A stretch of 54,019 bases of DNA, taken from positions 1 to 54,019 of the forward strand of contig CAKUUG010000007.1 of the NCBI GenBank assembly GCA_934692665.1. Reading direction: 5' to 3'. Positions 18,082-27,019 of this stretch are shown piece by piece (within the stretch, counting starts at the first letter, position 1; every line of letters starts with the position of its first letter). Position numbers and translations under genes: made by a program. This stretch comes from an uncultured Candidatus Melainabacteria bacterium (lineage in GTDB: Bacteria > Cyanobacteriota > Vampirovibrionia > Gastranaerophilales > Gastranaerophilaceae). Below the pieces are notes generated by a model. It ran no database searches, was not told the origin of the DNA, and was given only the letters and a program-made list of their open reading frames with translations.

Positions 18082-18101
18082 CATTTGTAAACATTTGTAA
18101 A
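18082..18101. repeat. Tandem 10-bp repeat CATTTGTAAA x2
   Basis: Two exact 10-bp copies in the divergent intergenic region between the U32 gene and the Thr/Glu-rich protein gene. The spacing equals one helical turn. The reverse complement contains TTTACAAA, the core of the tandem pair at 34100-34119. Confidence 0.6.
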
Positions 18102-18189
18102 TTTTATTCAAAATTAAGTGCCACATTAACAAAAAAAATGCTTTATAGGTTTTCATTTTTACATAAAAACATTAGAACAGGAGTGTCGA

Positions 18190-20976
18190 ATGAATATTAG
18201 TAAATTATCCTTTAACTTGTTTAATAGACAACAAAAACAGACAAAAGCCGCTCAAAGACCAATGATTCATGATAATGGACTTAAGAATGATACCGTTAGT
18301 TTTTCAGGCAAAAACGACATTAAAAGAGCCGGTTTCATAGGATTGACAACAGGTTTGGCAGCTGCATTAGGCGGAGGTCAAAGCCTCGTAATTGTTCAAG
18401 CGGCAGATACTAACAATGCTAATCCTGTAAACGGAGTTGATTTTGCAAACTATGGTAACGAAACACAAGGGGTTGATGCAAAAGCAAGTTTAACATTAAT
18501 AAAAGATAATGGATATGGTGTTTTCAATATTGATTCATCAGATACTAAAGTTGCTCAATTACCTGACAAAGTTAAAACAATGAATGATATTATTGATAAT
18601 TTCTATGGTCCTGATCCATCTGCAGAAAGCAGAAATTCAATTGCATGGGCAATTATCGACAACAATAGAGAAATGATTGATGATATAAACATTGCTCATC
18701 TTACTAACCAAATGACTGAAGATTTGGGTGAAGTTAATGACGATACTGATATGCTCAACGCTAAAAAAATTATACAAGAAATATTGGACGGTAATGAAAC
18801 CATTAGCTACAATGCAACTGACAACGCTGTATCATATACCGCAGAAAATGGAACACAACGTAACGTTACATTTAACACAGCTGACTTAACAAAAAAATTA
18901 CAAGATGCAAATTCAAAACTTGAATTAGGAAAATATGAACAATTTGACGAAGATACAACAGCAAGTTCTATTCCTGCTTCTGCATACAATGCAGCTGATT
19001 TGTCCGGATATCAAGATGTATTCCTTCCAAATGCAAAAAGCTTGCTAGGTGAATCAGAAACCACTGCAACAGTAGCAAACAGACAAGTTCCAATTACACC
19101 TAATGTTCAATTAATCACAATTACTGCAAATGCAGACAGAAGCAATACTGAACAATATGTAACAGATGGCATAGAAGAAAACTATGGATTAGATTCTCTA
19201 GACAGTTGGGTAGGTGCTGCTGTACTTCACGCTATCGGATTAGATGACGGAAACAATGAAATATTTGATGATCAAAATGAAAATATAGAAGACTTCGTTT
19301 CAGTAATTACTGATTATGCTCAAAAAAATGGAAAAGTTGTTTTAGTATGTCCTAACACTTCAATATCAGTTCTATCAGCAAACAAATTGTCAAATGATGA
19401 ATTGATTGCTTTAATTACACAAAAAAGAGATACTGATACAATTGCATACTTACATGTTGCAGCAAACGAAGTTCCAACACAAGATGTTGCAACAGGAATG
19501 GATTTGTTGAAATATATCGAATTTGGTAGTGCAACTCTAAAAGACGCTATCGAAGATGCTAGAAAATATGGTGCAGAAAATGCAGAAGAATTAGAAGCTT
19601 TGGGTGTTACTGCTCTGCAACAAATAAGCTTGGCAAACGAAAACTTCATTTCAGTAAATGAATTTGGATCAAAATCAAATGCTGAAATTTTAGAAACAAA
19701 TATTCAAGATTCGCTAGACAATTTAAATATAGAAAACATAGAATTAGCACCAATTTCTTATATGCTTTCTAATGGCAACAAAACAGTTGTTCCGGTAATC
19801 ATTCCGGAAACTACTCCGGCACCAACAACAGCTCCGGCTGAGACTACTCCGGCACCAACAACAGCCCCAGCACCAACAACTACTCCGGCTGAGACTACTC
19901 CGGCACCAACAACAACTCCGGCTGAAACTACTCCAGAAGAAACAACAACTCCAGAAGAAACAACCACCGAAGAAGAAACAACAACTCCAGAAGAAACAAC
20001 CACCGAAGAAGAAACAACAACTCCAGAAGAAACAACTACTGAGGAAGAAACAACCACCGAGGAAGAAACAACCACCGAGGAAGAAACAACTACTGAGGAA
20101 GAAACAACTACTGAGGAAGAAACAACTACTGAGGAAGAAACAACTACTGAGGAAGAAACTACAACCGAAGAAGAAACAACTACTGAGGAAGAAACAACTA
20201 CTGAGGAAGAAACAACAACTGAGGAAGAAACTACAGAAACAGAAACGGAAACAGAACCATCGCAAAGTGATGATGATCCAAATGGCGACGATGATACCGC
20301 TGGTTTTGAAGACGAAACAACTGAAGAAGAAACTTCTGAAATAGAAACTACTCCTGAAGAAACTAGCCCCGAAGAAACTACTACAGAGGAAGAAACTACT
20401 TCTGAAGAAGAAACTTCTGAAACAGAAACTACTACTGAAGAAGAAACCACCACTACTGAGGAAGAAACAACAACGACCGAAGAGGAAACCACAACTACAA
20501 CTGAAGCCGAAACTACAACAACTGAAGAAGAAACAACAACAAACCCATCACAAACTGATAATGGACCAAATGGCGACGATGACAGTGCCGGTTTTGAAGA
20601 CGAAACAACAACTCCGGAAGAAACTACAACAGCAGTAGAAACAAGCCCTATCGAAACAACAGCTGAAGAAACGACAGCAGAAGAAACAAGCCCTGTAGAA
20701 ACAACTCCGGAAGAAACTACAACAACGACTGAAGCTGAAACTACAACAACGGAAGCTGAAACAAGCCCTGTAGAAACAACTCCAGAAGAAACTACAACAA
20801 CGACTGAAGCTGAAACTACGACAACAGAAGCTGAAACATCAGCATCAACACCTGAAACAGAAGAAACTGTTCCTTCTATACCGGATACAAGCTGTGGCGA
20901 TGACATTAAAATAGATAACGATCCTGATGGTATATTTGATAATACCCCTGGAAAAAAAGATCCGGAAGAAGCATAA
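18190..20976 (+). CDS. Large Thr/Glu-repeat protein, probably surface or extracytoplasmic
   Basis: A 928-aa protein that I cannot assign to a known family. The N-terminus (MNISKLSFNLF) is followed by NDTVSFSGKN near residue 35 and a glycine-rich hydrophobic segment at about 49-72 that may be an internal signal or membrane anchor. Residues about 75-535 form a globular, acidic part. Residues about 537-890 are low complexity: Pro/Ala/Thr repeats, then 11 exact TTTEEE units (615-680), then mixed T/E repeats. Two copies of a DPNGDDDxAGFEDETT module begin near residues 690 and 786, and the C-terminus has a similar DNDPDGIFDNTPG motif. The tail resembles mucin-like or wall-spanning stalks (inference). 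AGGAG precedes the ATG; a TAAA microsatellite and terminator follow. Confidence 0.85.
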   Translation: MNISKLSFNLFNRQQKQTKAAQRPMIHDNGLKNDTVSFSGKNDIKRAGFIGLTTGLAAALGGGQSLVIVQAADTNNANPVNGVDFANYGNETQGVDAKASLTLIKDNGYGVFNIDSSDTKVAQLPDKVKTMNDIIDNFYGPDPSAESRNSIAWAIIDNNREMIDDINIAHLTNQMTEDLGEVNDDTDMLNAKKIIQEILDGNETISYNATDNAVSYTAENGTQRNVTFNTADLTKKLQDANSKLELGKYEQFDEDTTASSIPASAYNAADLSGYQDVFLPNAKSLLGESETTATVANRQVPITPNVQLITITANADRSNTEQYVTDGIEENYGLDSLDSWVGAAVLHAIGLDDGNNEIFDDQNENIEDFVSVITDYAQKNGKVVLVCPNTSISVLSANKLSNDELIALITQKRDTDTIAYLHVAANEVPTQDVATGMDLLKYIEFGSATLKDAIEDARKYGAENAEELEALGVTALQQISLANENFISVNEFGSKSNAEILETNIQDSLDNLNIENIELAPISYMLSNGNKTVVPVIIPETTPAPTTAPAETTPAPTTAPAPTTTPAETTPAPTTTPAETTPEETTTPEETTTEEETTTPEETTTEEETTTPEETTTEEETTTEEETTTEEETTTEEETTTEEETTTEEETTTEEETTTEEETTTEEETTTEEETTTEEETTETETETEPSQSDDDPNGDDDTAGFEDETTEEETSEIETTPEETSPEETTTEEETTSEEETSETETTTEEETTTTEEETTTTEEETTTTTEAETTTTEEETTTNPSQTDNGPNGDDDSAGFEDETTTPEETTTAVETSPIETTAEETTAEETSPVETTPEETTTTTEAETTTTEAETSPVETTPEETTTTTEAETTTTEAETSASTPETEETVPSIPDTSCGDDIKIDNDPDGIFDNTPGKKDPEEA
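20032..20229 (+). repeat. Eleven tandem 18-bp TTTEEE-coding repeats
   Basis: Eleven consecutive in-frame 18-bp units encode TTTEEE with mostly synonymous variation (ACT/ACA/ACC and GAG/GAA). This makes length variation by slippage or recombination likely while keeping the frame. Confidence 0.9.
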
Positions 20977-21008
<32 letters not shown>

Positions 21009-21010
21009 AA

Positions 21011-21039
21011 CAGGCTCTTAAATTAAGAGTCTGTTTTTT
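21011..21039 (+). terminator. Rho-independent terminator
   Basis: A long stem formed by CAGGCTCTTA and the complementary TAAGAGTCTG, with a tiny loop, is followed by TTTTTTC. It ends the Thr/Glu-repeat gene. The stop of the convergent small Cys/His-rich gene lies inside the stem, so it may serve both directions. Confidence 0.8.
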
Positions 21040-21298
21040 CACAACATTTAAATGCAAACATCAAGATATGTTTCGTTGGAATATTTATCCACTTAAATTC
21101 ACAAGTTTCTTTTGTTTTGAGACAAGTAACAGTTGCATCTTTCAATGTTATTATGTCTTCATAACATTTGTCATGGTGAAAATCACAATTGCAATGATGC
21201 AATTTTCCCTCAACTTTTGAATTAGCCAAAGTACAAATCAAAATATCAGATTCTGTATGTTGTGCCAATTTGTATATCGCAGTATATGTTTTACACAT
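21023..21298 (-). CDS. Small Cys/His-rich hypothetical protein
   Basis: A 91-aa protein with nine cysteines and a cluster HHCNCDFHHDKC near residues 34-45, suggesting metal (zinc or iron) binding. No family is recognised. A textbook AGGAGG lies 5 nt before the ATG, so it is very probably expressed. It is downstream of the gcv operon but separated by 64 bp with no obvious terminator, so read-through is possible. No signal peptide. Confidence 0.75.
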   Translation of the reverse strand: MCKTYTAIYKLAQHTESDILICTLANSKVEGKLHHCNCDFHHDKCYEDIITLKDATVTCLKTKETCEFKWINIPTKHILMFAFKCCEKTDS

Positions 21299-21362
21299 AA
21301 AAACCTCCTAACTTTGATAATATAAGTTAAAAGGCTTCTATTTTCATTACACTTTTGTATAT

Positions 21363-22622
21363 TTATATTTTAATTAAAGACAATTTTTTAGCTTGTTCTA
21401 CATACTGCAAAATATCTTCTTCACTATTTAATTCAGTACAAGAAACAGTGATTTCAGAATCATTTTGTTTAATTCCGGCCAGTATCTTGCTTTCTTTCAT
21501 AAATTCTAAAAACTTGTCCGAATTTCCAACATTTATTGTAAATTCATCAAAAAATTCTTTGTTTTTCAATTCAAAACCAAACTTTTGCAATTCTTTTGCC
21601 AATTTGTGAGCATTGTCAAAAGAATCTTGTGCAATCTTCAATAAACCGGTTTTTCCAATTTTTCTAATATACAAATTTGAAATAAATGCTATTAAAGCTT
21701 GGTTTGAGCAGATATTTGAAGTTGCTTTTTCACGTCTAATATGTTGTTCACGAGCCTGCAATGTTAGGCAATATGCAGTTTTTCCATTTTTATCAACGGT
21801 TTTTCCACATATTCTTCCGGGAAGTTGTCTTTTGTGTTTGTCACAACAAGCAATAAAACCCGCACTAGCACCGCCAAAATTCAATCCAACTCCAAAAGAC
21901 TGAACATCTCCGACTGTGATATCCGCTTTTGGTGGTTCATATTTTACCAATGAAAGCAAGTCAACAATAGAAATTATTAATTCTTTATTGTTTTTTTGAG
22001 GCATATCAACAAGTTCACCAAATCTATTCACATTTTGGTAAACTTTTGCACACAAGTCCACATCTTTACAATCATCAGAAACAATAAGCTCAATATCGTT
22101 TGCCCAAAGGTAGGTTTTTATGACTTCTATATAATTTTTATTTATATCAGATGCAACAAAAACTTTATTCATTTTTGTGATTCTTGCCGCCATTAAAATA
22201 GCTTCTGCTACTGCAGTTGCACCATCATATACAGATGCATTTGATACATCTTGATTTGTTAAGGTACAAATCATTGATTGAAATTCATACATACATTCGA
22301 GCGTGCCTTGAGAAATTTCTGCCTGATAAGGCGTATAACAAGAAAGAAACTCAAATCTTGAAGCAACATCCGATATAACGGGAGGTATGAATCTGTTTTT
22401 GAAACCATTGCCTAAAAAACACAAGTAATCTGTTTTGTTTTGTTTTGAAATTTTGTTTAGTATTTTTTGTGCAATCATTTCATCACAACCGTCATCAAGA
22501 TTAAAATCTTTCATTTTGACATCCGATGGTATGACATCAAAAATTTCATTGATAGATTTTATGCCTATAGATTTTAGCATTTCAAATCTGTCATTTTCTT
22601 TCAAGGCTTCATTGTTATACAT
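21363..22622 (-). CDS. gcvPA: Glycine dehydrogenase (decarboxylating) subunit 1
   Basis: N-terminal half of the two-subunit P-protein of the glycine cleavage system (419 aa). Family marks include FLGNGFKNRFIPPVISDVASR, YTPYQAEISQGTLECMYEFQSMI, and NASVYDGATAVAEAILMA. It normally needs GcvPB, which carries the PLP lysine; that gene is not in the window. AGAGGAC precedes the start. It is the last gene of the one-carbon operon after gcvT and gcvH. Confidence 0.96.
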   Translation of the reverse strand: MYNNEALKENDRFEMLKSIGIKSINEIFDVIPSDVKMKDFNLDDGCDEMIAQKILNKISKQNKTDYLCFLGNGFKNRFIPPVISDVASRFEFLSCYTPYQAEISQGTLECMYEFQSMICTLTNQDVSNASVYDGATAVAEAILMAARITKMNKVFVASDINKNYIEVIKTYLWANDIELIVSDDCKDVDLCAKVYQNVNRFGELVDMPQKNNKELIISIVDLLSLVKYEPPKADITVGDVQSFGVGLNFGGASAGFIACCDKHKRQLPGRICGKTVDKNGKTAYCLTLQAREQHIRREKATSNICSNQALIAFISNLYIRKIGKTGLLKIAQDSFDNAHKLAKELQKFGFELKNKEFFDEFTINVGNSDKFLEFMKESKILAGIKQNDSEITVSCTELNSEEDILQYVEQAKKLSLIKI

Positions 22623-22634
22623 TTTGTCCTCTTT

Positions 22635-23012
22635 TTATTGAACTTCTTCTTTGTAGTCATCATATTCCAAAAGCCCTTGCGAGTCACTTTGGAAGTTTTC
22701 TGCTTCAATTTTGATTAACCAAGCAGCAAAAGCATCTTCATTAATCAATTCAGGTGAATTTATTAATTCTTCATTTATTTCAACAACTCTTCCTGCAACA
22801 GGCATGTATATTTCACTGGCCGCTTTTACAGATTCAATTGTTGCAAAAACTTCATCTTTTGAATAGTTTGTACCAACTTCTGGAAGTTCAATAAAAACTA
22901 TATCACCCAGTTGTTCAACTGCATAATCAGTCAAACCTATAGATACCGTATTTCCTTCTTCAAGAACCCATTCATGGGTCTTTGAACACAAAATTCCTTC
23001 TGGATGTGCCAT
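22635..23012 (-). CDS. gcvH: Glycine cleavage system H protein
   Basis: Lipoyl carrier protein (125 aa) that shuttles the aminomethyl group between P, T and L proteins. The lipoylation site is Lys63 in ATIESVKAASEIYMP, and THEWV near the N-terminus is typical. AGGAGA precedes the ATG. It lies between gcvT (9 bp upstream) and gcvPA (12 bp downstream). Confidence 0.97.
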   Translation of the reverse strand: MAHPEGILCSKTHEWVLEEGNTVSIGLTDYAVEQLGDIVFIELPEVGTNYSKDEVFATIESVKAASEIYMPVAGRVVEINEELINSPELINEDAFAAWLIKIEAENFQSDSQGLLEYDDYKEEVQ

Positions 23013-23021
23013 TTTATTCTC

Positions 23022-24188
23022 CTATTTTTCGTATTTTTTTACAACAAATGGTTTTTTAGCAATTTTTGCATTACATAACTTATTTCTTACCATGACTTGT
23101 ATGTCTATGCCAATACTTTCTTTTGGATTGTTAAGTTTTGAAACTAAATTTTCATCCATTCCATTAAACTCAATCATGCAAAAACCAATATTCTTACCCA
23201 AAGTAGGACTTGGGGCACCTGATGTAACAGTTCCTGCCTTTTTATTGCCTATATAAACATCATAACCGTTTCTTGCGATTTGTCTATCTTCCATAACAAA
23301 AGCAAATAGCTTCCTTCTTAATGGTTTTTGTTTCAATTTTTGAGCCAGAATCAATTCTTTGCCGTTATAATCTTCTTGTTTATCTGCCGGCACAAAAAAT
23401 CCTAAAGAACTTTCTATTGGAGTAGTTTCTTCATTTAGTTCATGCCCATACAAAGGAAGCCCCGCTTCCAATCTCAAAGTATCTCTAGCACCCAAACCTA
23501 CAGGAACAACGCCAAATTCTTCCTTGAAAGATAAAATTTTATTCCACAAATCTTTTGCATATTTGTGTTCAAAAATAATCTCAAATCCATCCTCACCAGT
23601 GTAACCGGTACGAGTCAAAATCAGCGGAATACCATTTAATTTTGTTTTAACAAATGTAAAAAATTTCGGTTGTTCACTTATTGAAACACCCAATTTTTCA
23701 ATTATATACTTGGCTTTTGGACCTTGTAGAGCAAGCATAGAAAAATCATCACTTTTGTTTATTACTTCTACATCAAAGTTTTTTGCTTCGTTTTGCATAA
23801 AAGGAACATCGTTGTCGATTCTTGAAGCATTAATTACAATCAAATAGTCTATACCATCAATAACGCCTTTTGCATTGTAAACAATAATATCATCAATCAA
23901 ACCACCCGCTTTATTTGGAAGTTGGCAATAAGTTGCACAGCCTGATTTCAAATTTGATAGTTCTTGAGGAACGATTGAATTTAAAAATTTTAAGCTGTCT
24001 TTACCTTTTATATAAACTTCTCCCATGTGAGAAACATCGAATAATCCTGCATTGTTTCTTGTTGCATTATGTTCTTTTATGATGCCCTCATATTGAACAG
24101 GCATTGCCCATCCACCGAAAGGAACTATTTTTGCACCTAATTTATTGTGTTCATCATACAAACTCGTTTTTTTATCTTCTAAAATCAT
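23022..24188 (-). CDS. gcvT: Aminomethyltransferase, glycine cleavage T protein
   Basis: Transfers the methylene group from H-protein to tetrahydrofolate, releasing ammonia (388 aa, full length). Diagnostic stretches are GLFDVSHMGE, MALQGP-like MLALQGPKA, TRTGYTGEDGFEI, and ARDTLRLEAGLPLYGHEL. The AAGGAAG Shine-Dalgarno supports the start. It shares a transcript with folD, which uses the methylene-THF it produces. Confidence 0.97.
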   Translation of the reverse strand: MILEDKKTSLYDEHNKLGAKIVPFGGWAMPVQYEGIIKEHNATRNNAGLFDVSHMGEVYIKGKDSLKFLNSIVPQELSNLKSGCATYCQLPNKAGGLIDDIIVYNAKGVIDGIDYLIVINASRIDNDVPFMQNEAKNFDVEVINKSDDFSMLALQGPKAKYIIEKLGVSISEQPKFFTFVKTKLNGIPLILTRTGYTGEDGFEIIFEHKYAKDLWNKILSFKEEFGVVPVGLGARDTLRLEAGLPLYGHELNEETTPIESSLGFFVPADKQEDYNGKELILAQKLKQKPLRRKLFAFVMEDRQIARNGYDVYIGNKKAGTVTSGAPSPTLGKNIGFCMIEFNGMDENLVSKLNNPKESIGIDIQVMVRNKLCNAKIAKKPFVVKKYEK

Positions 24189-24198
24189 TTATTCTTCC

Positions 24199-25353
24199 TT
24201 ATCTAACATAAATTCTCGGCAAACGCATTTTTAGTCTGCAAGTAAGCTCGTAATTTATTGTATCCAGTTTTTTTGCCCAAGTATCGATATTGTCTTCTTT
24301 GTTTTCTTCGCCAATTAAAGTTATCACATCTCCAACATGACAATCCACATTTGTTATATCAAACATTATTTGATCCATTGTGATTCTACCTAGTTGTTTT
24401 ATTGTTTTTCCGTTTAAAGAAGCAAAAATTCTACCGGACAATCCTCTTGCAACACCATCTGCATAGCCTATTGGGATAGTTGCGATTTTTGTGTCATTTT
24501 TTGCAATAAATGTATGCCCATAGCTAATTCCATCACCTTTTTTTAAAGTATGAATATTTGTTATTCGAGCTTTCAAACCCATAACAGGGAGAAGTTTTGG
24601 CATTATTTTTTTATCTTCTCTATTAAATGGGGTCAAACCCCACATAATAATCCCCATTCTCACCATATCATAACAATATTCAAAATAATCAAACATCCCC
24701 GGGGAATTTAGGCAATGGATTTTTACATTACGGATTTTTAAGGTATCCTTTATTGGTTCAACTACTTCTTTAAATTCCCTAATTTGTCGTGCGAATATTT
24801 TTTCATTTTCCACATCTGCAAAATGAGTAAAAATCCCTTTTAAATCAATATACTCAGCATCTAACACTTTTTTTGTAAAATCTTTTGCACAATCAATCCC
24901 GACACCGATTCTATTCATGCCTGTATCCAGTTTTATATGTGCTTTTAGTTTTTTGTTTAATCTTTTGTAGAGCTGTTTTGCCGTTTCCAAATGTTCATCG
25001 TTAAATATAGAAACAGCTATATCGTATTTTATTGCATTTTCAAATGCCCAGAGAGGACTCGCTCCCAAAACCAAAATAGGCGTTTGAATTTTGTTTTCAC
25101 GAAGCTCAATTCCTTCATCTATACTTGCGACTCCAAAATACTTAACGCCACAAGCAATAAGCGTCGGAGCACACATCAAAGAACCATGTCCATAACCGTC
25201 CGCTTTTACAACAGCAAAAATATCAGGTACAACAGGACAATGTTCTTCCAAGTATTCTTTTATCTTTAAGACATTGTTTTCCAAATTGCCTAAATTGATT
25301 TCAACCCAAGCATCTCTATTTTTATTTACGAAAGTTCCACGAAAATTTTGCAT
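24199..25353 (-). CDS. alr: Alanine racemase
   Basis: PLP enzyme converting L- to D-alanine for peptidoglycan (384 aa). The PLP lysine is Lys50 in AVVKADGYGHG. The second catalytic residue is the Tyr in GISYGHTF, and GMNRIG and HCLNSPGM are typical of the barrel. The first 14 residues form a slightly longer N-terminus than usual. AGGAAAA precedes the ATG. Its place between folD and gcvT is a packing of unrelated housekeeping steps rather than one pathway. Confidence 0.96.
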   Translation of the reverse strand: MQNFRGTFVNKNRDAWVEINLGNLENNVLKIKEYLEEHCPVVPDIFAVVKADGYGHGSLMCAPTLIACGVKYFGVASIDEGIELRENKIQTPILVLGASPLWAFENAIKYDIAVSIFNDEHLETAKQLYKRLNKKLKAHIKLDTGMNRIGVGIDCAKDFTKKVLDAEYIDLKGIFTHFADVENEKIFARQIREFKEVVEPIKDTLKIRNVKIHCLNSPGMFDYFEYCYDMVRMGIIMWGLTPFNREDKKIMPKLLPVMGLKARITNIHTLKKGDGISYGHTFIAKNDTKIATIPIGYADGVARGLSGRIFASLNGKTIKQLGRITMDQIMFDITNVDCHVGDVITLIGEENKEDNIDTWAKKLDTINYELTCRLKMRLPRIYVR

Positions 25354-25362
25354 TTTATTTTC

Positions 25363-26205
25363 CTATTTATTTTGAAGCTTAAACAATCTGTACGTATTTT
25401 CCATTAAACATGCAATTGTCATAGGCCCTACTCCACCGGGAACAGGTGTTATATATCCTGCTACGTTTTTTACTTTTTCAAAATCAACATCACCAACAAG
25501 AGATTTGTCCAGTTGTTTAGTAATACCTACATCTATTACAACAGCACCTTTTTTTACCATATCGGCTTTTATTAATTTTGGACATCCTGTTGCACTTACT
25601 ATTATATCTGCATTTTTTGTTATTTTTTTAAGATCTTTTGTTTTGCTGTGTGCAATAGTCACAGTAGCATTTTCATTAGAAAGCAACAGTGCAGTAGGTT
25701 TTCCGACAATATTCGAACGCCCAATCACGACCGCATTTTTTCCAACCATATCAATATTGTACTCTTTTAATAATTTTATAATGCCTTTTGGGGTGCAAGG
25801 TGTAGCATAAGCAGGCAAATTTGCACACAATCTGCCCATATTTATCGGATGAAATCCGTCAACGTCTTTTTTGGGATCAATAAGTTCAAGTATTTCTTGT
25901 GCATTTAAGTGTTTATACAATGGAAGCTGAACCAAAATTGCATTTATGGAAGGAGTATTATTGAGTTCATGGATTAATTTGATGAGCTGCTCTTGGGTAA
26001 TTGACTTGTCAAATCTGTACACCGAAGATTTTATGCCCAATTGTGCAGATCTTTTTTCTTTGTTATTCACATATATCTTGCTTGCAGAATCGCTATTTGC
26101 CAAAATGACAGCTAACCCCGGTTTTTTTGGCTCGTTTTCTATTGTTTCTTTTAGCTTGATAAAAATGTCGTTCGCTACTTTTTTTCCATCAATTATTGTA
26201 CTCAT
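25363..26205 (-). CDS. folD: Methylene-THF dehydrogenase/cyclohydrolase
   Basis: Bifunctional enzyme interconverting 5,10-methylene-THF and 10-formyl-THF (280 aa). Motifs are YVNNKEKRS with the catalytic Tyr/Lys, VQLPLYKHL, DVDGFHP, the Rossmann GRSNIVGKP, and PVPGGVGPMT. AGAGGG precedes the ATG. With gcvT and gcvH in the same operon it links glycine cleavage to formyl-THF supply. Confidence 0.97.
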   Translation of the reverse strand: MSTIIDGKKVANDIFIKLKETIENEPKKPGLAVILANSDSASKIYVNNKEKRSAQLGIKSSVYRFDKSITQEQLIKLIHELNNTPSINAILVQLPLYKHLNAQEILELIDPKKDVDGFHPINMGRLCANLPAYATPCTPKGIIKLLKEYNIDMVGKNAVVIGRSNIVGKPTALLLSNENATVTIAHSKTKDLKKITKNADIIVSATGCPKLIKADMVKKGAVVIDVGITKQLDKSLVGDVDFEKVKNVAGYITPVPGGVGPMTIACLMENTYRLFKLQNK

Positions 26206-26218
26206 TTTTTCCCTCTAA

Positions 26219-26950
26219 TTAAAACTCAAATCTTGGAAGATTAATTCTTGTATAAAAATTTTCCAATAATTCCGCAATTTCTGTATAATTCACTTCTTCC
26301 ATTTCGGGTATCGTTCCGATTAAGTCAAGTTCAAAATCATGCAGCAACATAAGTGCTTTGTGTAAAAAGTCTTTTTTGGTTTTATTTAAAATAACGCCCA
26401 TTTGACCATTTGAGACATATTTTCCTGATGAATTTGAAATCTTAGATGCAAGAACTACACCATCTTTTGTACAAGGTGTAACAATTAATGCAACATCTGT
26501 CGGATAATCGACCAACAAATTCAAGTATTTTAAGTCGTATTCGCAATCAAACAAGACAAAATCATATCTTTCGATTAATTTTGCAACAGAGTCACGCATA
26601 ATTTTTGTCGAAGGGCAACGGCAGTCTTTTGGTGTAACAAACCAAGAAGAAATAACATCTACATTTTCGTCTATAGAAACAAGAATATCTTCCAATGCCC
26701 ATTCAATATATTCTTGTTTTGACATACCATCAGGAATACCTGTCTTGTATTCATGTTTTCCTGATTTTATTCCATATATTGTATTTTTGGTTTTAATACC
26801 AAAACTATCAGACAATTCTAAACTCAAATCATTATCTACAAGCAATATTGAAGAATTTTTGAATTTTTTTTTCAATAGATTCAAAAAAGCTCTAACTATA
26901 GTAGTTTTTCCACTTCCTGATTTTCCGATTAATGCTACTGTTGAAGTCAT
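26219..26950 (-). CDS. CooC-like P-loop ATPase with CxC metal motif
   Basis: A 243-aa ATPase of the SIMIBI/MinD class. The deviant Walker A GKSGSGKTT carries the signature Lys10 and catalytic Lys15; a VDND-type switch follows. It has a C110-R-C112-P motif followed by DCEYDLKYL, the arrangement seen in CooC maturation factors, where the CxC binds nickel or zinc at the dimer interface. CooC proteins insert nickel into CO dehydrogenase, but no CODH gene is here. It heads the operon with folD-alr-gcvT-gcvH-gcvPA, with AAGGA before the ATG. A role as a metal chaperone for another enzyme is inferred; MinD-like positioning is less likely. Confidence 0.8.
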   Translation of the reverse strand: MTSTVALIGKSGSGKTTIVRAFLNLLKKKFKNSSILLVDNDLSLELSDSFGIKTKNTIYGIKSGKHEYKTGIPDGMSKQEYIEWALEDILVSIDENVDVISSWFVTPKDCRCPSTKIMRDSVAKLIERYDFVLFDCEYDLKYLNLLVDYPTDVALIVTPCTKDGVVLASKISNSSGKYVSNGQMGVILNKTKKDFLHKALMLLHDFELDLIGTIPEMEEVNYTEIAELLENFYTRINLPRFEF

Positions 26951-27006
26951 CTATCTTCCTTATTGTATACTTTTTTATTTTAATACAAACATTTTATAAA
27001 ATGTAG

Positions 27007-27012
27007 TATAAT
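27007..27012 (+). promoter_or_regulatory. -10 box (TATAAT) for leaderless rpiB
   Basis: A consensus TATAAT ends 7 nt before the rpiB ATG at 27020, with no Shine-Dalgarno between them. No strong -35 box is evident. Confidence 0.55.
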
Positions 27013-27019
27013 AATTCTT

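Noticed and set aside
20032..20229. Possible CRISPR-like repeat array
   Set aside because: The repeats are 18 bp, contiguous without spacers, and in frame with a protein.
19744..20265. Second antisense ORF rich in Phe/Cys/Ser
   Set aside because: Another shadow of the same repeat in a different frame; no start signal.
19758..20906. Long antisense ORF (382 aa, Val/Ser repeats) opposite the Thr/Glu-repeat gene
   Set aside because: It is the mirror of the T/E codon repeats, which contain no reverse-strand stops; it has no ribosome-binding site and only VVVSSS-type composition.
26951..27019. Glycine riboswitch upstream of the gcv operon
   Set aside because: Only 69 bp separate the divergent genes and no paired aptamer structure is seen; no suitable leader precedes gcvT either.
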